A DNA stretch of 64,000 bases. Origin: Cryobacterium sp. SO1. Lineage in GTDB: Bacteria; Actinomycetota; Actinomycetes; Actinomycetales; Microbacteriaceae. Below the pieces are notes generated by a model. It did not search any database. It worked only from the letters and a program-made list of their open reading frames with translations, and was not told the DNA's origin. A program made the translations under genes and the position numbers. The stretch is from contig NZ_CP067394.1 of the NCBI RefSeq assembly GCF_004210215.2, forward strand, positions 248,001-312,000. The letters are read 5' to 3'. Position 1 is the stretch's first letter. Each line of letters starts with the position of its first letter. Of this stretch, positions 34,113 to 44,450 are shown in pieces.

Positions 34113-35035
34113 GCCGCATCGCCGAGAGCCTGTTCTGGATCGGCCGTTACATCGAACGCAGCGACGGCACGGCCCGCATCCTGGACGTGCACCTGCAGCT
34201 GCTGTTGGAGGACCCGTGGATCGAAGAAAACCTGGCCTGCCGGTCCCTGCTGCACCTGATGGGCAGCTCGGTACCGCCCGACCGTGAGCTGACCCGCAAG
34301 GACGTGCTCGCGACCCTGGCGGCGGACCGCACGCATCCGGCCTCGATCGCGTACTCGCTCGGCGCCGCCAGGGAGAACGCCCGGCGGGCCAGGGAGATCG
34401 TGTCGACCGAACTGTGGGAGTGCCTGAACACCACGTACACGAAGATGCCTAAGAACATCGCCAGCGCCAAGACGCACGACTTCTTCGGCTGGGTGCGCGA
34501 ACGCGCGGCCCTGGCCGTGGGCATCGTCGAGTCCAGCGCCAGCCGGGACGACGCCTGGCACTTCTTCACTCTGGGCCGCAGCCTCGAACAGGCCGACATG
34601 ACCGCGCGGCTGCTGGCCACCCGGTCGCTGACCGAGAACAGCGGGCCGTCCTGGACGACCATCCTGCGCTCTTGCGGGGCGTACGAGTCGTATCTGCGCA
34701 CCTACCGTGGGGTGCCCTCGGCCCGGAACGCTGCCGAATTCCTGCTGCTTGACCGGCTGTTCCCGCGGTCGATCGTCTTCTCGATCTCGCGGGCGGAGCA
34801 GTGCCTGCAGGAGTTGGAACCGCGCACCGACCGGTTAGGCGTCTCCGAGTCGTCCCAGCGGGTGCTCGGCCAGATCCGCAGCCAGTTGGAATACCGGCCG
34901 ATCATGGAGATCCTGAACGACCTGCCTGGGCACATGGACATGGTGCAGGACGCCACCAGCACCGCGTCGGAGTCGATCGGGCAACGGTACTTCCCGACCA
35001 GCGCTGTGCCCACCTGGACGGGAGAGGCATCGTGA
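34106..35035 (+). CDS. Alpha-E domain protein (DUF403)
   Basis: A 309-residue, nearly all-helical protein of the alpha-E family, which always accompanies the circularly permuted ATP-grasp enzyme. It begins MLSRIAESLFWIGRYIERSD, the family's signature start, and contains HFFTLGRSLEQADMTARLL. No catalytic residues are established for it. It overlaps both neighbours (7 and 4 bases), so all three proteins should be made together and may form a complex. Confidence 0.92.
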   Translation: MLSRIAESLFWIGRYIERSDGTARILDVHLQLLLEDPWIEENLACRSLLHLMGSSVPPDRELTRKDVLATLAADRTHPASIAYSLGAARENARRAREIVSTELWECLNTTYTKMPKNIASAKTHDFFGWVRERAALAVGIVESSASRDDAWHFFTLGRSLEQADMTARLLATRSLTENSGPSWTTILRSCGAYESYLRTYRGVPSARNAAEFLLLDRLFPRSIVFSISRAEQCLQELEPRTDRLGVSESSQRVLGQIRSQLEYRPIMEILNDLPGHMDMVQDATSTASESIGQRYFPTSAVPTWTGEAS

Positions 35036-35874
35036 AGCGCCTGCGCATCCGGCACACCACCGGTTACCGGTACAACGGTGAGGTCGCGACGTCGTACAAC
35101 GAGGCGCGGATGCTGCCTGGCACGTCGCCGGACCAATTCGTGTTGTACTCCAACCTGGACATCAGCCCGGTGTCGAGCAACCACAACTACGTGGACTACT
35201 GGGGCACCCGGGTGTCGTCGTTCGAGGTGCTCACCCCGCATGCCGAGCTCACCCTCACCGCCAACAGCCTGGTGGAGGTGTCGCCACGGGAGCACCCGCT
35301 GCATCCGATGCCTTGGGGCGACCTGGCGGCGCTGGTGGCCAGGTCGACCTCGTCGGTCGAACAGTCCTGGCAGACGCCTCTCACCGAGCCGCCGGAGGAT
35401 GTGGTGGCCAGCGCCGCCGAAATCGCCGGCCGGCTGGACCCGTGTGACGCGGCGCTGGCGATCTGCCGGTTCGTGGGCGAGAACATTGCCTACGTGCAGG
35501 GGGTCACCGGTGTGAAGACCAATGCCCGCGAGGCCTGGTCCGACAAGCGCGGAGTCTGTCAGGACATCACCCACGTGGCCCTCGGGGCGCTTCGCTCGGT
35601 CGGTATCCCGGCCCGCTACGTGTCCGGCTACCTGCACCCCAAGCCCCAGGCTGCGATCGGGGAGACCGTCACCGGGGAGTCGCATGCCTGGGTGGAGTGG
35701 TTCTGCGGAGATTGGCGCGGCTACGATCCCACAAACCTGATCGACATCGGCGACCGGCACGTGGGAGTGGGTCGCGGCCGGGACTACAACGACATCGCCC
35801 CGCTGCGCGGTGTCTACGCCGGGTCGGGCGGGTCACAGCTGTTCGTGAAGGTGGAGATCACCCGGGAGTCGTGA
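35032..35874 (+). CDS. Transglutaminase-like cysteine protease/amidase
   Basis: A 280-residue protein. An N-terminal beta-sandwich (about 1-100, RLRIRHTTGYRYNGEV) precedes a transglutaminase core with Cys in RGVCQDITH, His in GESHAWVEWF and Asp in GYDPTN, a complete triad. Its GTG start overlaps the alpha-E stop (GTGA). Within this operon it is thought to cleave or transfer the peptide bond made by the ATP-grasp enzyme. Its direction and substrate are not known. Confidence 0.92.
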   Translation: MKRLRIRHTTGYRYNGEVATSYNEARMLPGTSPDQFVLYSNLDISPVSSNHNYVDYWGTRVSSFEVLTPHAELTLTANSLVEVSPREHPLHPMPWGDLAALVARSTSSVEQSWQTPLTEPPEDVVASAAEIAGRLDPCDAALAICRFVGENIAYVQGVTGVKTNAREAWSDKRGVCQDITHVALGALRSVGIPARYVSGYLHPKPQAAIGETVTGESHAWVEWFCGDWRGYDPTNLIDIGDRHVGVGRGRDYNDIAPLRGVYAGSGGSQLFVKVEITRES

Positions 35875-35973
35875 GAGTCGGCTGGGCTGCGGCGGCCGGG
35901 CTGCCTAGACTGGTAGTTGCAAGCGCGTTGTACTTGCGTTTGTAGCTGGAGTCAGGTCGAGGGAGCAGCACGG

Positions 35974-36435
35974 ATGAGCATCGAAGACGACGCCGTCGAG
36001 GTCCGGGCGCAGGGCTGGCGCACGCTCGCCGCCCTGCACGGCCGCATCGAGACCGTGCTGGAGCGCGCCCTGCAGGCCGGCTTCGACCTCTCGGTGGTGG
36101 AGTTCACTGTTCTGGATGCCCTCAGCCGCCAGCACGGCTGGCACATGCGGATGCAGCAGCTCGCGCGTGCCGCGGCGCTGTCGAGCAGTGCGACGACCCG
36201 CCTGGTGAACCGGTTGGAGGACCGGGCGCTGCTCACCCGCATCCTCTGCGCCGACGACCGTCGGGGCATCTATACCGAGCTCACCGAGACCGGCAAGGCC
36301 CTGCTGGCCCGGGCCCGCCCGGTCTACGACGACGCGCTCGCCGGCGCTCTGTCCGCCGCCGAGGAGGAGCCGGAGCTCGGCCCGCTCGTCGACGCCCTGC
36401 ACCGCCTGCCCGACCTGGCCCGAGCCTCCGCCTGA
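35974..36435 (+). CDS. MarR-family transcriptional regulator
   Basis: A 153-residue winged-helix regulator. It contains LARAAALSSSATTRLVNRLEDRALLTR as recognition region (in parts) and DDRRGIYTELTETGKALL as wing. GAGGGAG precedes the ATG at 35974. The upstream region holds an inverted TGCAAG/CTTGCG pair (35918-35938) that may be its operator. No drug or metabolic gene is adjacent in the same direction, so the target is unclear. Confidence 0.88.
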   Translation: MSIEDDAVEVRAQGWRTLAALHGRIETVLERALQAGFDLSVVEFTVLDALSRQHGWHMRMQQLARAAALSSSATTRLVNRLEDRALLTRILCADDRRGIYTELTETGKALLARARPVYDDALAGALSAAEEEPELGPLVDALHRLPDLARASA

Positions 36436-36586
36436 CCCGAGCTCCGGCCTGACCCCGCCTGAGCCTCGGTCTGACCCCGCCCGAGCCTCCGCCGCCCGCC
36501 CGCCCGCCCGCGCGGCGCGCCCGCCCGAGCCGCCCGCCCGCGCGGCGCGCCCGCCGTCCCGAGCCGCCCGCCCTGCGAGTCCTGAT

Positions 36587-36710
36587 TCGCCCGATTCTGC
36601 TAATACGCGCGCCGCCCAACTAGCAAAACCGGGCGAGTCTCGCGGCACGCTTGGGCGACTTGCCCGGAATCGCTAGTGCGACAGTGGCAACGACTAGCCG
36701 AAATGGGCGA
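36587..36710. repeat. 50-bp palindromic repeat doublet, locus 1
   Basis: Two imperfect palindromes at 36587-36636 and 36660-36710, separated by 23 bases. Each starts near TCGCCC(G/A)..TGCTA and ends with a CTAGC..GGGCGA arm, with a variable GC-rich centre. The same element forms doublets at 56223-56345 and 57362-57495. It lies between the convergent MarR and ramB genes. The 150 bases before it (36436-36586) are a low-complexity run of CCCGCCCG-like sequence without a gene. Confidence 0.85.
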
Positions 36711-36732
36711 GCCACGGCGGGAGGCGTGGCAG

Positions 36733-38259
36733 TCAGGCGGGGGAGTGCGCCTCGAGGAACTCGTAGACCTCGGTGGGGTCGACGCCGGGAAAGGTGCCCG
36801 TTGGCAGGGCGGCGAGCAGGCTCGTGGGGGTGCGGGCAACCGGCCAGGATTGGCCTTCCCACCGGCCGGAGAGGGTATCGGGTGCCCGCCGGCAGCAGGA
36901 TTCATCCGGGCAGCTGGACACCGCACGGTTGGTGGTCTCCCGGCCGCGGAACCAGTTGACGTGGGTGAACGGCACGCCGACGCTCACCGAGTAGTCGCCT
37001 TCCTTGGCCTTCTCGATGCGTGAGGTGCACCAGAAGGTGCCGGACGGCGTGTCGGTGTACTGGTACCAGGGGCTGAACCGGTCGGGCACATCGAAGACCG
37101 TGCGGGCGGTCCAGCTGCGACAGACCGTGGAGCCCTCCACGGCGCCGAGGGCGTCGCTGGGGAACTGCACGTCGTCGTTCTCGTAGGCCTTGATGATGGT
37201 GCCGGACTCGTGCACTTTCATGAAGTGCACCGGGATGCCCAGCCTGGCCGTGGCCAGGTTGGTGAAGCGGTGCGCGGCGGTCTCGTAAGACACCGAGAAG
37301 GCATCCCTCAGGTCTTCGAGCGAGATCCGGCGGGCGGCTTTGGCGTCGTTCAAGAGGCGCAGGGTGTCGGTTTCGGGCAACAGGATGGCGGCGGTCAGGT
37401 AGTTGGTCTCCACCCGCTGTCGCAGAAAGTCGGCGTAACTTTCCGGCTCCGAGTGCCCGCAGAGGTGGCTGGCGAAGGCCTGGAGGATCGGGGAGCGACT
37501 GTCGCGGGACGCTGACTGCTCGGTGGGCAAGTAAATTCGTCCGTTGCGCTTGTCGGTCACCGACCGAGTGGAGTGCGGCAGGTCACCCACGTAGTGCAGG
37601 GAGAAGCCGAGGTGGGCGGCCATGTCGGCGACCACCTGGTGCGAGACCGGGCCGCCGGAATGACCGACGGCCGTGAGCAGCTCAAGCGCCTGCGCCTCGA
37701 GGTCGGGGAAGTAGTTGTCCCGCTCGCGCATCTCGGCGCGCAGCTGGGCGTTGGCGCGCCGGGCCTCCTCCGGGGTGGCCGCGCGTTCCCGGTGCAGCCG
37801 TTCGATCTCGTTGTGCAGGGTGAGGATGGTCTGCAGGGTCTCGTCGGGTTGGCCGGGGCCGACCCGGAACCGGGGCAGCCCGAGGGCCGTGAAGACCGGC
37901 CCGCGTTGAGCCCGTTCGACGGCGATCTCCAGCGCCGCCCGGGGGCTGGGCGCATCGGTGCGCAGTAGCTCGTCGACTGAGGTGTCCAGCGCCGCGGCGA
38001 TCAGTCGCAGCATCGACAGGCGCGGTTCGCGTTTGCCGTTTTCGATCATCGAAATCTGCGAGGGTGCCCGGTCGACGGCCGCGGCGAGGGTGTCGAGGGT
38101 GAGTCCGAGCCGATGCCGCCGGTCCCGGATGCGACGACCCAGGGTGAGGGCGTCGAGGCCGGTTTCGCCCGGGTCGGCGGCGCCGGAGGGCCTGATCGGG
38201 GCAGGCGCCGGTCGGGTGGGTGCGGCGGGGGACGAAAAGCTGGGATCGACGGTGACCAT
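36733..38259 (-). CDS. ramB: XRE-family regulator with short-chain fatty-acid domain (RamB-like)
   Basis: A 508-residue regulator. After a disordered N-terminus, an XRE helix-turn-helix (about 36-92, [20 protein letters not shown]) is followed by an ImmA/IrrE-like metallopeptidase-fold region and a C-terminal domain of the RamB/COG3800 type with Cys-rich segment CPDESCC. RamB in Corynebacterium represses or tunes acetate and glyoxylate-cycle genes. The position divergent from aceA and upstream of aceB strongly supports that role. ATG start at 38259. A palindrome at 38295-38320 is a candidate operator. Confidence 0.9.
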   Translation of the reverse strand: MVTVDPSFSSPAAPTRPAPAPIRPSGAADPGETGLDALTLGRRIRDRRHRLGLTLDTLAAAVDRAPSQISMIENGKREPRLSMLRLIAAALDTSVDELLRTDAPSPRAALEIAVERAQRGPVFTALGLPRFRVGPGQPDETLQTILTLHNEIERLHRERAATPEEARRANAQLRAEMRERDNYFPDLEAQALELLTAVGHSGGPVSHQVVADMAAHLGFSLHYVGDLPHSTRSVTDKRNGRIYLPTEQSASRDSRSPILQAFASHLCGHSEPESYADFLRQRVETNYLTAAILLPETDTLRLLNDAKAARRISLEDLRDAFSVSYETAAHRFTNLATARLGIPVHFMKVHESGTIIKAYENDDVQFPSDALGAVEGSTVCRSWTARTVFDVPDRFSPWYQYTDTPSGTFWCTSRIEKAKEGDYSVSVGVPFTHVNWFRGRETTNRAVSSCPDESCCRRAPDTLSGRWEGQSWPVARTPTSLLAALPTGTFPGVDPTEVYEFLEAHSPA

Positions 38260-38294
38260 GTGCTCATGGTCACATGCGGCGATTGTTCACACAA

Positions 38295-38320
38295 CCGGAA
38301 GAACAGGAATTCTTCTTCGG
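38295..38320. promoter_or_regulatory. Imperfect palindrome between ramB and aceA
   Basis: Arms CCGGAAGAA and TTCTTCTTCGG flank CAGGAA, giving a GAAGAA-N6-TTCTTC inverted repeat. It lies 36 bases from the ramB start and about 100 bases from the aceA start, a fitting place for an operator shared by both. It does not match the published corynebacterial RamB box as I know it. Confidence 0.45.
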
Positions 38321-38418
38321 AACGAGCCGGGGATGCGGGCGATGGCGCGCCGCAGAGTGGGTGCACGCACCAGATCCGCCCCGCACGATCCGCAATGACG
38401 CAGACCGAGGAGAACACC

Positions 38419-39795
38419 ATGACGCACCCCACCGCATCCGGCCCCAACGCATCAGGCACCCCCGCATCCGGAGCCCGGCCCGGCGACCAGACTCAGACGG
38501 CCGCAGAACTCGCCCTGGAGTGGGCCGCCGACCCGCGCTGGGAGGGCGTGCGTCGCGACTACACCGCCGAGGACGTCATCGCGCTGCGCGGTGCGGTTCG
38601 GGAAGAGCGCACCCTGGCTCGACGCGGCGCCGAGAAGCTCTGGGAGCTCATCCACCAGAACGGCACCCCGGAGAACCCGGAGTGGGTCGCCGCGCTCGGC
38701 GCCCTCACCGGCAACCAGGCCGTGCAGCAGGTTCGCGCCGGGCTCAAGGCCATTTACCTTTCGGGTTGGCAGGTCGCGGCCGACGCCAACCTGTCCGGCC
38801 AGACCTACCCCGACCAGTCGCTGTACCCGGCGAACTCAGTGCCCGCCGTCGTTCGGCGCATCAACAACGCGCTGCTGCGGGCCGGCCAGATCGAAGGATC
38901 GGAAGCGGCAGCATCCGACGCCACTGACAACGGCACCGGCATCGACTGGATGGCGCCCATCGTCGCCGACGCCGAGGCCGGCTTCGGCGGACCGCTGAAC
39001 GCCTACGAGCTGATGGCGTCGATGATCGAGGCCGGGGCGGCCGGCGTGCACTGGGAGGACCAGCTGGCCAGCGAGAAGAAGTGCGGCCACATGGGCGGCA
39101 AGGTGCTCGTGCCCACCGGTCAGCACATCCGCACCCTCAACGCGGCCCGGCTGGCGGCGGATGTCGCGGGTGTGCCCACCATCATCATCGCGCGCACCGA
39201 TTCGCTCGCCGCCACCCTCATCACGAGCGACATCGACGAGCGTGACCAGGAATTCCTCACCGGTTCCCGAACCGCCGAGGGGTTCTACGACACCGCGAAC
39301 GGACCCGATGTGGTCATCGCCCGCGGCTTGGCCTACGCGCCCTACGCCGACCTGCTCTGGGTGGAGAGCAGCGAGCCCGACCTCGCACTCGCCCAGCGCT
39401 TCGCCACGGAGATCCATGCCCAGTTCCCCGGCAAAAAACTCGCCTACAACTGCTCTCCGTCGTTCAACTGGAAATCCCACCTCAACGACGAGCAGATCGC
39501 GGTGTTCCAGAAAGAGCTCGCCGCCTGCGGTTACGCCTTCCAGTTCATCACGCTGGCCGGCTTCCACGCCCTCAACCACTCCATGTTCACCCTGGCCAAG
39601 GACTACTCCGAGCGTCAGATGAGCGCATACGTCGACCTGCAGGAGGCCGAATTCGCCTCGGAGGTCGACGGCTACACCGCCACCCGCCACCAGCGGGAGG
39701 TGGGCACCGGCTACTTCGATCGGATCGCCACCGCGCTCAACCCCACCAGCGCCACCCTCGCGCTGGCCGGATCCACCGAGGCCGAGCAGTTCTAA
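38419..39795 (+). CDS. aceA: Isocitrate lyase
   Basis: A 458-residue enzyme that splits isocitrate into glyoxylate and succinate, the first step of the glyoxylate shunt for growth on acetate or fatty acids. The catalytic loop KKCGH is at 220-224; [19 protein letters not shown] and [12 protein letters not shown] are conserved. The ATG at 38419 stands behind GAGGAG; an ATG 24 bases upstream is less likely. The first 25 residues are a poorly conserved Ala/Pro/Gly tail. It is followed after 58 bases by malate synthase. Confidence 0.96.
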   Translation: MTHPTASGPNASGTPASGARPGDQTQTAAELALEWAADPRWEGVRRDYTAEDVIALRGAVREERTLARRGAEKLWELIHQNGTPENPEWVAALGALTGNQAVQQVRAGLKAIYLSGWQVAADANLSGQTYPDQSLYPANSVPAVVRRINNALLRAGQIEGSEAAASDATDNGTGIDWMAPIVADAEAGFGGPLNAYELMASMIEAGAAGVHWEDQLASEKKCGHMGGKVLVPTGQHIRTLNAARLAADVAGVPTIIIARTDSLAATLITSDIDERDQEFLTGSRTAEGFYDTANGPDVVIARGLAYAPYADLLWVESSEPDLALAQRFATEIHAQFPGKKLAYNCSPSFNWKSHLNDEQIAVFQKELAACGYAFQFITLAGFHALNHSMFTLAKDYSERQMSAYVDLQEAEFASEVDGYTATRHQREVGTGYFDRIATALNPTSATLALAGSTEAEQF

Positions 39796-39853
39796 CCGGC
39801 CTCGCCCTGTCACCAGCACAGACATTCGTATCGCTTCCAAGGAGAACACGATC

Positions 39854-41695
<1,842 letters not shown>

Positions 41696-41714
41696 GCGTT
41701 CGGCACAGACAATC

Positions 41715-41740
41715 GGCCCCGTCGGCACCCCGACGGGGCC
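41715..41740 (+). terminator. Terminator after aceB
   Basis: An 11-bp perfect stem (GGCCCCGTCGG, loop CACC, CCGACGGGGCC) followed by GTTTG, 19 bases after the aceB stop. Confidence 0.85.
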
Positions 41741-41777
41741 GTTTGCGCGCCCGACGCGGGAATGTGAAGCTGGGATA

Positions 41778-42431
41778 GTGACCGAGACGACGCCGACAGA
41801 CTCTAGGCCGATAGACCCCGCACCGACCGGCTCCGCACCGACCGGCTCCGCACCGACCGGCTCCGCGCCGACCCGGCCCGCCGCCGGGCTGCGCATACGC
41901 CTGGCCCGACCCGATGAGGCCGCGGCGCTCGCCGAGCTTGCGGCCGCCACCTTCGCGCTCGCCTGCCCTCCGCATACCAGCGCCGACGCCATCGCCGCGT
42001 TCCTTACCCGTGTGCTCGCGCCGGCCAACTTCGAGACCTTCCTCGCCGACCCCGACCGACTGCTACTCGTTGCCGAGGCCGTCGGCGGAGAGGAACCACG
42101 CGGACTCCTGCTGGGCTACACGATGCTGGTCTTCGGCGAACCCCACGACGCGGATGCCGCGGCCACGATTCGTATTCGCCCGACCGCCGAACTCAGCAAG
42201 TGCTACGTACGCGCCGAGTCGCACGGAAGTGGCACGGCCGCCGCCCTGATGGCGGCCACGCTCGATGCCGCGCGGGAGCGTGGGGTGGCGGGCTCCTGGC
42301 TTGGGGTGAACCAGGAGAACGTGCGAGCGCTCCGCTTCTATGGCAAGCACGGCTTCGAACAGGTGGGCATCAAACGCTTCCTGGTGGGCGAGCGTTACGA
42401 AGACGACTACGTGCTGGAGCGCGCCCTCTAG
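41778..42431 (+). CDS. GNAT family N-acetyltransferase with repetitive N-terminus
   Basis: A 217-residue acetyltransferase. The acetyl-CoA loop reads SHGSGTAAALMAATLD and the later WLGVNQENVRALRFYGKHGF is typical. Residues 16-30 are PTGSA repeats encoded by a 15-bp unit (CCGACCGGCTCCGCA at 41823, 41838 and 41853). The GTG at 41778 gives this start, although the ribosome-binding site is weak. The acceptor is unknown. Confidence 0.87.
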   Translation: MTETTPTDSRPIDPAPTGSAPTGSAPTGSAPTRPAAGLRIRLARPDEAAALAELAAATFALACPPHTSADAIAAFLTRVLAPANFETFLADPDRLLLVAEAVGGEEPRGLLLGYTMLVFGEPHDADAAATIRIRPTAELSKCYVRAESHGSGTAAALMAATLDAARERGVAGSWLGVNQENVRALRFYGKHGFEQVGIKRFLVGERYEDDYVLERAL

Positions 42432-42554
42432 CGATTCGAAAGCTGCGTGTCGCACCTTTTCGTCGCTCAACCCTCTCGACTGTGCTGAGGGTGTCGACGT
42501 GGACCGCGTCAGTTGTCTACCTGTGTGCCCCTCTCGTTGGTCGAGCCTGTCGAC

Positions 42555-42670
42555 GTGCTTGTGCTGAGCCTGTCGAAGTGCTTGTGCTGAGCTTGTCGAA
42601 GTGCTTGTGCTGAGCTTGTCGAAGTGCTTGTGCTGAGCCTGTCGAAGTGCTTGTGCTGAGCCTGTACGAA
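42555..42670. repeat. 23-bp tandem repeat, five units
   Basis: Units begin GTGCTTGTGCTGAGC at 42555, 42578, 42601, 42624 and 42647 and end CTGTCGAA or TTGTCGAA; the last has one inserted base. The unit contains CTTCGACAGGCTCAGC on the other strand, an interspersed repeat often seen in Microbacteriaceae. It lies between the convergent acetyltransferase and HNH endonuclease genes; 42432-42554 upstream holds a diverged relative only. Confidence 0.92.
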
Positions 42671-42698
42671 GTAGATCTCGTGACCTGCCTGCGTGTGG

Positions 42699-44312
42699 CT
42701 AGAACGGCGGGTTGTCGGGGACCGGTGGTGTGGGTGTCCGGGTTGGCCGGTGCCGGGGAGGCATCAGGTAGCTATCCTCCGGGGGTCGTTTCCGGGTTTT
42801 CGGCCCCACCACCGGGGCGTGTGGCTGGGGTGGTCCCATGGGGTTGGCGGGGTCGGTGCGGTAGCTGCGTTTGCCTGGGGAGGTCCAGAGCAGGATCCCG
42901 CCGGGTTGTTGAGTGACTCGCCAGTGGGTGAGGTGTTTGAGTCGGTGGTGGGGTTCGCAGAGATGGGCGAGGTTGTCGCAGTCGGTGTTGCCGCCGTCGG
43001 CCCAGTCGTGGGTGTGGTCGATGTCGCTGGTGACCGCGGGCCGGGAGCAGCCGGGGAATCGGCAGGTTTCGTCGCGCACCCTCAGCCATTTCTTCATGGC
43101 TGTGGTGTTCTTGTGTTGGGTTTTGCCCAGGGAGAGTACGACTCCGGTTTCGGGGTGGGTGAGTAGTCGGGTGAAGCTGGGGGCGTGTCCGGCGATCTGT
43201 CGGGCCATCTCGGGGGAGATCGGGCCGTAGCCTTCGAGGGTGGCGGGTTCCTCGTCCAGGCCGAGCAGGGTGAGCACGGGCACGGTGATCATGACCGTGC
43301 CGCGGATCCCGGCGCCCATCCCGTCGGGGGTGATGCCGTCCAGCAGGAGGGCCCGGGTGATGTCGGCGCGGAGTTGGTCCAGGGTGCGCTTGTGCTGCTC
43401 CTCGTCCTCAGCCAGGCGCGAGTTGGAGCCCGCACCGGCTGCCGCGTCGTCCTCGGTGCCTGTCCCCGCGCTCGCGTCCGCGCCTGCCCGCCCGCCGGCT
43501 TCCCCGGCCGCGTCGCCGGCCCGGGTGGGGTCGCCGAGTTTTTTCAGTTTCACGGCCATGGTGTTGATCCGGGTGTAGGCGGCTTTGGTGTCGTGGGCGG
43601 TGCCGTACCAGTGCAACCAGCCCATCCCATCCGGGGCTGCCTCCCACCGGGTGTGCCTCTCGGCCAGGGCGTTGGTGGTGCGGGTCACGATGGACTCCGG
43701 GTGCAGCCGCTCCCGGAGCCGGCGGGCTTTGTCGCGGAACCGGCCCACCGGGAGTCGCTTGGCCTCCGGGAGTATCCGTTCTTCAAACCCGGCTTGGTGG
43801 TCCGTGGGGAGTGAGCGCAGTTGGTCGAGCAGGGTGGTGGCGTGCCGGTAGCTGATCTGTCCGGCCGCGAAGGCCTCGAACGTGGCCGGGGCGAAGCCGC
43901 AGAGGTTCCGGGCCTCGTCGAGTTGCCGGTCGATGGTGCGTTCGGCCACCCGGGTCAGGCACGCGGTTTCGCTCACGATGGTCCGCCGGGCGACGTCGTG
44001 GTCGTCCCACCGGTTGTGCGCGGCCGCGCGGGCCTGGTCCGCCGTCATCGTGGCCGCGTTGTGGTCGGCGAGGCGGATGTTCTCCGGGTTGCCGTGCAGC
44101 CGGGACGCGACCTGGGGCTGTTCGCTCCAGTCCTGCATGTCCACGAGATGTTCGATGCGGCGGGCCTGGGCCCTGGCGATCAGGCGGTCCTGGGCCGCGA
44201 TGAGTTCGGTGTAGCGGATCAGATCGGCCTGGACCTGTTCGTCCAGGCTGGGCGTCGGAGAGTGGTCGTCATCGTCCGGAGCCGGCGTTGGTGCCTCAAC
44301 AGTGATGCTCAT
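42699..44312 (-). CDS. HNH endonuclease with DUF222 (13E12 repeat family)
   Basis: A 537-residue protein. The DUF222 domain (about 40-380) is followed by a C-terminal HNH nuclease with CRFPGCSRPAVTSDIDHTHD, a zinc-binding Cys pair and the catalytic His. A Gly/Ala-rich low-complexity insert lies near 250-285. The ATG at 44312 begins MSITVEAP; an upstream start at 44399 is open but unconserved. Families of such genes occur in many copies in actinobacteria, and a role in DNA mobility or defence is suspected but not shown. Repeats lie on both sides (42555-42670 and 44379-44439). Confidence 0.9.
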   Translation of the reverse strand: MSITVEAPTPAPDDDDHSPTPSLDEQVQADLIRYTELIAAQDRLIARAQARRIEHLVDMQDWSEQPQVASRLHGNPENIRLADHNAATMTADQARAAAHNRWDDHDVARRTIVSETACLTRVAERTIDRQLDEARNLCGFAPATFEAFAAGQISYRHATTLLDQLRSLPTDHQAGFEERILPEAKRLPVGRFRDKARRLRERLHPESIVTRTTNALAERHTRWEAAPDGMGWLHWYGTAHDTKAAYTRINTMAVKLKKLGDPTRAGDAAGEAGGRAGADASAGTGTEDDAAAGAGSNSRLAEDEEQHKRTLDQLRADITRALLLDGITPDGMGAGIRGTVMITVPVLTLLGLDEEPATLEGYGPISPEMARQIAGHAPSFTRLLTHPETGVVLSLGKTQHKNTTAMKKWLRVRDETCRFPGCSRPAVTSDIDHTHDWADGGNTDCDNLAHLCEPHHRLKHLTHWRVTQQPGGILLWTSPGKRSYRTDPANPMGPPQPHAPVVGPKTRKRPPEDSYLMPPRHRPTRTPTPPVPDNPPF

Positions 44313-44378
44313 ACCTGAGATCGTCTCACCTACCACCGACACCGCCCCTGCCCGCGCACCCCCCCGTCTCACCCCATC

Positions 44379-44439
44379 CGCGAACCGTGAGAAAAGCACC
44401 CAAAATCACGAAAACACGGTGCTTAACTCACAGTTCGCG
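44379..44439. repeat. 61-bp palindromic repeat, copy 2
   Basis: The arm CGCGAACCGTGAGAAAAGC pairs with GCTTAACTCACAGTTCGCG at the other end; the arms continue with CACC/GGTG. It has the same length and sequence pattern as the copy at 25227-25287. It ends 12 bases before the photolyase stop (minus strand). Confidence 0.85.
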
Positions 44440-44450
44440 GGCTAGGCGGG

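Noticed and set aside
42555..42670. CRISPR-like array
   Set aside because: Repeats of 23 bases follow each other without spacers.
42699..44312. HNH/DUF222 gene as part of a group II intron or insertion sequence
   Set aside because: No reverse transcriptase, intron boundaries, terminal inverted repeats or target duplication could be seen; the flanking repeats differ from each other.
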